Positions 62,240 to 64,000 of a DNA stretch of 64,000 nt are shown here, in pieces. Origin of the DNA: Pseudomonadota bacterium. GTDB lineage: Bacteria > Chloroflexota > UBA6077 > JAJPGT01. The notes under the pieces were generated by a model. That model did not search any database, was not told where the DNA came from, and saw only the letters and a list, made by a program, of their open reading frames with translations. The position numbers were made by a program, and so were the translations under genes. The stretch spans positions 124,001 through 188,000 of the forward strand of contig JAJPGT010000052.1 of NCBI GenBank assembly GCA_021325655.1. The letters run 5' to 3'. Each line of letters opens with the position of its first letter. The first letter of the stretch is position 1.

Positions 62240-64000
62240 ATGGCGGTTTCGCGGCGCGAACTCCTCAAGGCGTCCGCGGCGACGGCGCTGGGCGGATTGC
62301 TGGCGATGGGCTGTAACGTCCAGCCGGCGCAGCAGCGCGCCCAGGAGCTGCGGATCAAGGACGCGAAAGCGGTCCCAAGCGTCTGCCCGTATTGCGCGGT
62401 TGGCTGCGGCACGGTCGTCCACGCGATCGACGGCAGGATCGTCAACATCGAAGGCGACGTTCGCAGCCCGATCAACCAGGGCAACCTCTGCCCCAAAGGG
62501 GCGGCGATTTATCAGCTCCACGTAAATCCCAACCGCGCCACCAAGGTGCTGCACCGCGCTCCGGGCGCCACCCAGTGGGAAGTGTGGGATCTGAACAAGG
62601 CGATGGACCGCGTCGCAGAGCTGGTAAAGAAGACACGCGACGAGACGTTCGTCGAGAAGACCGCGGACGGGCGGGTGCTCAATCAGACGTTGGCCATCTT
62701 CTCGCTCGGCGGAGCGACGATGGACAACGAGTGGAACCACCTGCAGCAGAAGCTGATGCGCGGCTTAGGGGTGGTGGCGATAGAAAACCAGGCCCGCATT
62801 TGACACAGCTCGAGTGTCCCCGGTCTGGGGGTACGACTCGGGCGCGGCGCCGCCACCACCTTTCCCGGTAGCCTGGCCAACTCGGATTGCATCGTCATCG
62901 AGGGCTCCAACATGGCCGAGTGCCACCCGGTGGCGTTCCGCTGGGTAACGCAGGCCAAGCTGAAGGGCGCCAAGATTATCCATGTCGATCCGCGCTTCAC
63001 CCGCACCAGCGCGCTAGCCGACCTGCACGCGCCGATCCGCGCCGGCAGCGACATCGCCTTCCTGGGCGGGCTCATCAACTACGTCCTCAATAGCGACCGC
63101 TGGAATCGCGAGCCGTTCTTCCGGGATTACCTGGTCAACTACACCAACGCCGCGACTATCGTCAGCGACGACTTCAAGGACACCGAGGACCTGGACGGCG
63201 TGTTCTCCGGCCTCGGGCCGTACACCGGCGACCCGATCAACGGGTTTATCGGCCAGTACGACGGCAAGAGCTGGCAGTACAAGCTGACTCCGGTCGGCGA
63301 GCAGGGGCGCGCCGCCGCCACCGCCCAGTCGGGCGAGCAGCCGGTACAGTCCGGCAACCAGCAGGGGCAGCCGGGCCAGCCCCAGCAGCCGCCCCCACCC
63401 CCCAAGGGGCCGCCGTTCGACCCGCTGGTGCTGTCGCTCAAGAAGCCGGCCCCGCTGCGGGATGAGACGCTGCAGGACCCGCGCTCTGTCTTCCAGATCC
63501 TCAAGCGCCACTACAGCCGCTACACCCCGGAGATGGTCGAACGCGTCACCGGCTGCCCGAAGGACACCTTCCTGCAGGTGGCGCAGGCGATCGTCGACAA
63601 CTCCGGGCCAGACAGGACTACCGCCTGGTGCTACGCGGTCGGCTGGACGCAGCACACCTACGGGCCACAGATGATCAGCGCCTGCGCGCTGCTCCAGCTT
63701 CTGCTCGGCAACATTGGCCGGCCCGGCGGCGGGGTGATGGCGCTGCGCGGCCACGCCACGATCCAGGGCTCGACGGACGTCCCAACGCTGTACCACAGTA
63801 TCCACGGCTATATGGCAGCGCCGTCGATCCTCAAGAAGCACGACACTTTGCAAGACTATCTGGCCACTGAGACGCTCCCCACCGGCTATTGGGCCAACAC
63901 GCCCAAGTTCATGGTCAGCTACCTGAAGTCGATGTACGGGGACGCTGCCACGCCGGACAACGACTTTGGCTATGGCTGGCACCCGCGTATCAGCGGCGAC
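62240..64000 (+). CDS. fdnG: Formate dehydrogenase-N alpha subunit, selenocysteine-containing, 3'-truncated by window edge
   Basis: The in-window part is 587 codons of a formate dehydrogenase catalytic subunit that oxidises formate to CO2 with a molybdo- or tungstopterin. A Tat signal SRRELLKAS precedes the [4Fe-4S] cysteines Cys49, Cys52, Cys56 (CPYCAVGC) and Cys84. The TGA at 62801-62803 is codon 188, inside ENQARI-[TGA]-HSSSVPGLG, precisely where FdnG/FdhF have selenocysteine before His. The frame continues with FdnG blocks GRGAATTFPGS, HPVAFRWVTQAK, VDPRFTRTSALAD, RTTAWCYAVGWTQHTYG and LLLGNIGRPGGGVMALRGH. Odd: a Gln/Pro-rich insertion at about residues 353-392. The ATG 62240 follows GGGGGGA. 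Normal ORF calling would wrongly end it at 62803. Confidence 0.92.
62814..62834 (+). promoter_or_regulatory. SECIS element (selenocysteine insertion) of the formate dehydrogenase gene
   Basis: An 8-bp stem (GTGTCCCC with GGGGGTAC, including two G-U pairs) closes the loop GGUCU at 62822-62826. The loop starts 18 nt after the TGA. E. coli fdhF has the same GGUCU loop and the same 18-nt distance; the loop is the SelB contact. The stem lies within the coding frame, as in all bacterial SECIS elements. Confidence 0.88.

Noticed and set aside
62801-62803. The TGA in the formate dehydrogenase gene as a simple nonsense mutation (pseudogene)
   Set aside because: It sits at the catalytic Sec position, is followed by a correctly spaced SECIS hairpin, and the downstream frame stays intact and homologous.
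1-64000. tRNA, rRNA, CRISPR arrays, insertion sequences or attachment sites
   Set aside because: Scanned by eye on both strands; no cloverleaf, repeat-spacer pattern, transposase or terminal repeats found.

Overview
This 64-kb window is about 70% G+C and densely coded. It looks like a chromosomal segment from a member of the Chloroflexota, probably a Thermomicrobia/Sphaerobacter-type aerobe. That placement is an inference from four features: secreted solute-binding lipoproteins with twin-arginine signals followed by long Ala/Pro/Thr linkers, many sugar ABC transporters, short ATGA-type operon overlaps, and the gene mix (aldehyde:ferredoxin oxidoreductase, DUF1111 di-haem protein, MoxR/DUF58/VWA cluster). 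No rRNA, tRNA, CRISPR array, transposase or phage gene was seen.

Layout. 1-5.1 kb (+): the 3' part of a D-2-hydroxyacid dehydrogenase and a complete ribose/xylose-type ABC importer (permease, binding protein, single-NBD ATPase, second permease). 5.2-7 kb: an orphan gene and a membrane-anchored zinc peptidase. 7.1-14.3 kb (-): a catabolic operon with a MalFG-type importer, an SDR dehydrogenase, an M24 peptidase and a rare fusion of two SDR domains. 14.5-19.8 kb: Na+/H+ antiporter, RidA, an MFS carrier and acetyl-CoA synthetase (acs). 20.3-32.8 kb (+): a seven-gene envelope cluster (large membrane protein, ABC exporter with a degenerate ATPase, Q-rich coiled-coil protein, MoxR ATPase, DUF58, two VWA/BatA-like proteins). 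32.8-37.4 kb: MOSC protein, a polytopic membrane protein, an amidohydrolase and a zinc alcohol dehydrogenase. 37.4-42 kb (-): a PotABCD-like importer behind a good sigma-70 promoter. 42.1-47 kb: threonine synthase family enzyme, PAP2 phosphatase, lipid kinase, S9 peptidase. 47-54.6 kb (+): cupin, small membrane protein, metallo-beta-lactamase-fold hydrolase, aldehyde:ferredoxin oxidoreductase and a fourth sugar importer. 54.6-57.7 kb: a multiply frameshifted Uma2 pseudogene, a TPR lipoprotein, a lipoprotein and a DUF1111 di-haem protein. 57.8-61.3 kb (+): phosphoribosyltransferase, erythromycin-esterase-like protein, dienelactone-hydrolase-like protein and cysteine-dioxygenase-like cupin. 61.3-62.05 kb (-): three very small genes (Pro-rich peptide, His-rich protein with a frameshift, C2H2 zinc finger). 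62.2-64 kb (+): formate dehydrogenase-N alpha subunit, running off the window.

The main finding is in the last gene. The in-frame TGA at 62801-62803 falls exactly at the catalytic selenocysteine position of formate dehydrogenase. It is followed 18 nt later by a GGTCT loop on an 8-bp stem, the loop and spacing of the Escherichia coli fdhF SECIS element. The frame then continues with full formate dehydrogenase homology to the window edge, so the gene should be read as a selenoprotein and not as a truncated ORF.

A second recurring pattern is that all four solute-binding-protein genes are followed, before the next operon gene, by a strong GC hairpin. This probably keeps binding-protein transcript in excess over transporter transcript. 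Three well-spaced promoters (TTGACA/G, 17-bp spacer) were found. Gene starts were refined from ribosome-binding sites and overlaps. Product names rest on motif recognition, with no database search.
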